Shown here: one piece after another, positions 30,123-32,000 of the stretch
Position numbering within the stretch: the first letter of the stretch is position 1
Layout: each line of letters starts with the position of its first letter
NCBI GenBank assembly: GCA_016191955.1
Contig: JACPVC010000226.1
Span: 1 to 32,000, forward strand
Source: Chloroflexota bacterium
GTDB lineage: Bacteria > Chloroflexota > Anaerolineae > Anaerolineales > Villigracilaceae
Length of the DNA stretch: 32,000 nucleotides
Direction of reading: 5' to 3'
Translations under genes and position numbers: made by a program
Notes under the pieces: generated by a model
The model's database searches: none
What the model was told of the DNA's origin: nothing
What the model saw: the letters and a program-made list of their open reading frames with translations, nothing else

Positions 30123-32000
30123 ATGCAAAAAGACATCAAGCCCGTAAACCTGCGCCTCACTCTTGTGCTCGGCACCGCAGTTCTGCTGCTTATCATTCAA
30201 GTTCTGGGGCTTTTCAGCAACATCACAACCCCCATCGAACGGCTGGAATATTCCATGCAGGATACCTTCGTACGCCTGCGCGGCACGGAAGAACTTTCGG
30301 GTGAGATCGTCATTGTTGCCATCGACGACCAATCCTTCAGTTGGACCGGTTTGCAATGGCCCTGGCCCCGTTCCTATTTTGCCGAGATCGTGGACCAGGT
30401 CAACAAAGGCGGCGGCAAGATCGTCGGCGTGGATGTCTTCCTCTTCGAGCCAGACGAACAGCAGCCAGAAAATGACACGGCGTTTGCGAAATCGCTCTCA
30501 GAAAGTTCCGCCTCGGTGGCGGTGATGCAAATCCTGCGCAACAGCGGGCAGGGTTTCGAGACCGAGTCGTTAGTGCAGCCCCTATCGGTCTATCGCGACG
30601 TGATCGACGGCATGGGCATCACCGCCGTCAAACGCGATGAAGATGCCATCGTCCGCAGTGTATCGGCATACAGCACCTATCAGGGAGAGGTCTACCCCCA
30701 TTGGGCATTCGAGATCGCAAGGTTGTACCTCGGCGCCGACTCGCCGGTCTTTACTACTGCCGACGTTCAATTCAATGGGATGGACATTCCGCTGAATTCC
30801 GGTCTGCTGCCCGTTGACTTTGCAGGACCCTCCGGCACCTACCCGACCTATTCTGCTTCCGATGTCCATGACGGCATCACGCTCGAGCAGGATCCCAACG
30901 CCTTCCGCGACAAGATTGTGCTGATCGGGGCAACCTCCATCACGTTGCAGGATATTTACCCCACTCCCTTCTCCGCCTCCAGCCCAACCCCTGGCGTGGA
31001 GATCGTCGCCAATACGGTGGACACGCTCATTAACGCCAAGTTCCTGACCTACGCCCCGCCCTGGTTGGCGCTGTTGAGCGTGGTCTTCGCAGCAGGGCTG
31101 GCGTATCTGATCACTCTTTCCAAGCGTCCCTCCCTCACAGTCACTTTATTGGGCGTTGGCATCCTTGCTTACATCGTCATCGCGTATCTTGTCTTTTCCA
31201 GTCAGAGATACGTTCTGCCAGCCATCGCTCCCATCTTTATGCTGTTCCTTGGCGTGATCCTGCCAACGCTCGAACAAGCCGTTTCACAGGAACGCGAAAA
31301 ACGCCGCGTCCGCAATTTGTTCAGCCGCTTCATCTCTCCTGAAATGGTGGATTTGATGATGAAGACGCAGGACTTGAACTCGGTTAACAAACGCGCGGAC
31401 CTGACCATCATCTTCTCCGACATTCGCGGCTTCACCACGCTCTCCGAAAAAATGGCACCCGAGGGCGTGGTCGCCTTGCTCAACCCATACCTTGAAGCCA
31501 TGTCGCAAGTCATCTACAAACACGGCGGCACCGTGGATAAATACGAAGGCGATGCCATCATCGCCTTCTTTGGAGAACCCGTCCCATATAAAGATCACGC
31601 CGCCCGCGCCTTACGCGCCTCGTTGGATATGCGCAAGGCACTGGCAGAACTACGCGACAAATGGTCCGCAGAGGGACGCCCCAGCCAGATCGAAATGGGC
31701 GTGGGCATCAACTCGGGCGAAGTGTTCGTAGGCTTGCTCGGCTCGGAACAGCGCATCAACTACACCGTCATCGGGGATAACGCCAACCTCGCCGCCCGCC
31801 TGCAAGACCTGACCAAGACCTATGCCTGGCCCATCCTCATCAGCGAGAGCACCTACCACCAGGTCAGGGATGAGTTCGATACGGAACTTGCGGATGCGGT
31901 GACCGTCAAGGGCAAGACGAAAGCCGTGAATGTTTATAAGGTGATCGGACCCAAGGGCGCCCCTGAAAGCGAAAGGCTTCAGGCATGGACCAGTGAACAG
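30123..32000 (+). CDS. CHASE2-domain class III adenylate cyclase, 3' end beyond window
   Basis: The frame is open for 626 codons from ATG 30123 to the window edge. Residues 13-31 are a membrane helix, followed by an external CHASE2 sensor (about 35-330: VIVAIDDQSFSWTGLQWPWPR; FRDKIVLIGATSITLQDIYP). Three helices at about 330-405 follow, then a class III cyclase domain from about 425. The catalytic set is complete: metal ligands Asp433 (FSDIRGFT) and Asp477 (KYEGDAIIAFFG), adenine-selecting Lys473 and Thr548, and transition-state Asn555 and Arg559 (NLAARL). This makes it an ATP-specific (class IIIb-type) adenylate cyclase. It should convert external signals into cAMP. It follows SH3b and FecR lipoprotein genes. 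Confidence 0.93.
   Translation, partial: MQKDIKPVNLRLTLVLGTAVLLLIIQVLGLFSNITTPIERLEYSMQDTFVRLRGTEELSGEIVIVAIDDQSFSWTGLQWPWPRSYFAEIVDQVNKGGGKIVGVDVFLFEPDEQQPENDTAFAKSLSESSASVAVMQILRNSGQGFETESLVQPLSVYRDVIDGMGITAVKRDEDAIVRSVSAYSTYQGEVYPHWAFEIARLYLGADSPVFTTADVQFNGMDIPLNSGLLPVDFAGPSGTYPTYSASDVHDGITLEQDPNAFRDKIVLIGATSITLQDIYPTPFSASSPTPGVEIVANTVDTLINAKFLTYAPPWLALLSVVFAAGLAYLITLSKRPSLTVTLLGVGILAYIVIAYLVFSSQRYVLPAIAPIFMLFLGVILPTLEQAVSQEREKRRVRNLFSRFISPEMVDLMMKTQDLNSVNKRADLTIIFSDIRGFTTLSEKMAPEGVVALLNPYLEAMSQVIYKHGGTVDKYEGDAIIAFFGEPVPYKDHAARALRASLDMRKALAELRDKWSAEGRPSQIEMGVGINSGEVFVGLLGSEQRINYTVIGDNANLAARLQDLTKTYAWPILISESTYHQVRDEFDTELADAVTVKGKTKAVNVYKVIGPKGAPESERLQAWTSEQ

Overview
The window looks like a chromosome segment from a Chloroflexota bacterium, probably class Anaerolineae. 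This is inferred from gene content and style, not from a marker gene. The clues are lipoproteins with Thr/Pro-rich linkers, a CHASE2-cyclase next to FecR and SH3b lipoproteins, expanded FAD-GcvT dehydrogenase paralogs, and many short palindromic repeats of the 'gtcattgcgagg...gaagcaatct' kind between genes.

Region 1 (1-19.9 kb) is a catabolic island arranged around a DeoR regulator. Leftward from the regulator run a dimethylglycine/sarcosine-dehydrogenase-like flavoprotein, a PfkB-like protein and an MttB-family methyltransferase that is cut by the window edge. Rightward run a four-CBS protein, a second dehydrogenase paralog, a choline-kinase-like phosphotransferase, a class II DHAP aldolase, a HisC-like aminotransferase, a CbbY-like HAD phosphatase, an amino acid/choline-type permease, an FGGY kinase close to glycerol kinase, and a large fused GlpA-like/pyridine-nucleotide flavoprotein. 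Together these suggest uptake of a methylated amine or amino alcohol, stripping of its methyl groups through corrinoid and folate routes, and processing of a phosphorylated C3 or sugar fragment. The substrate cannot be read from sequence.

Region 2 (19.9-27.4 kb) holds housekeeping and envelope genes: a Nudix protein, a secreted bactofilin-like beta-helix membrane protein, a lipoprotein, the TIGR03960 radical SAM protein with its DUF2344 partner and a DinB-like gene between them, and a PrsW-family membrane protease.

Region 3 (27.4-32 kb) has tRNA-Arg(CCG), an SH3b lipoprotein, a FecR lipoprotein and a CHASE2-adenylate cyclase that runs off the right edge.

Two features stand out. First, most gene junctions in region 1 carry a palindromic repeat, and repeats of the same families also lie in frame inside coding sequences. 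In the GlpA-like gene, two adjacent repeat elements form the junction joining two proteins that are normally separate genes, and one repeat arm encodes the first strand of the second Rossmann fold. Second, the DeoR and CBS genes diverge from two sigma-70-type promoters that share one palindromic -35 hexamer (TTGCAA), each with a 17-base spacer and a perfect TATAAT; the DeoR transcript is predicted to be leaderless.
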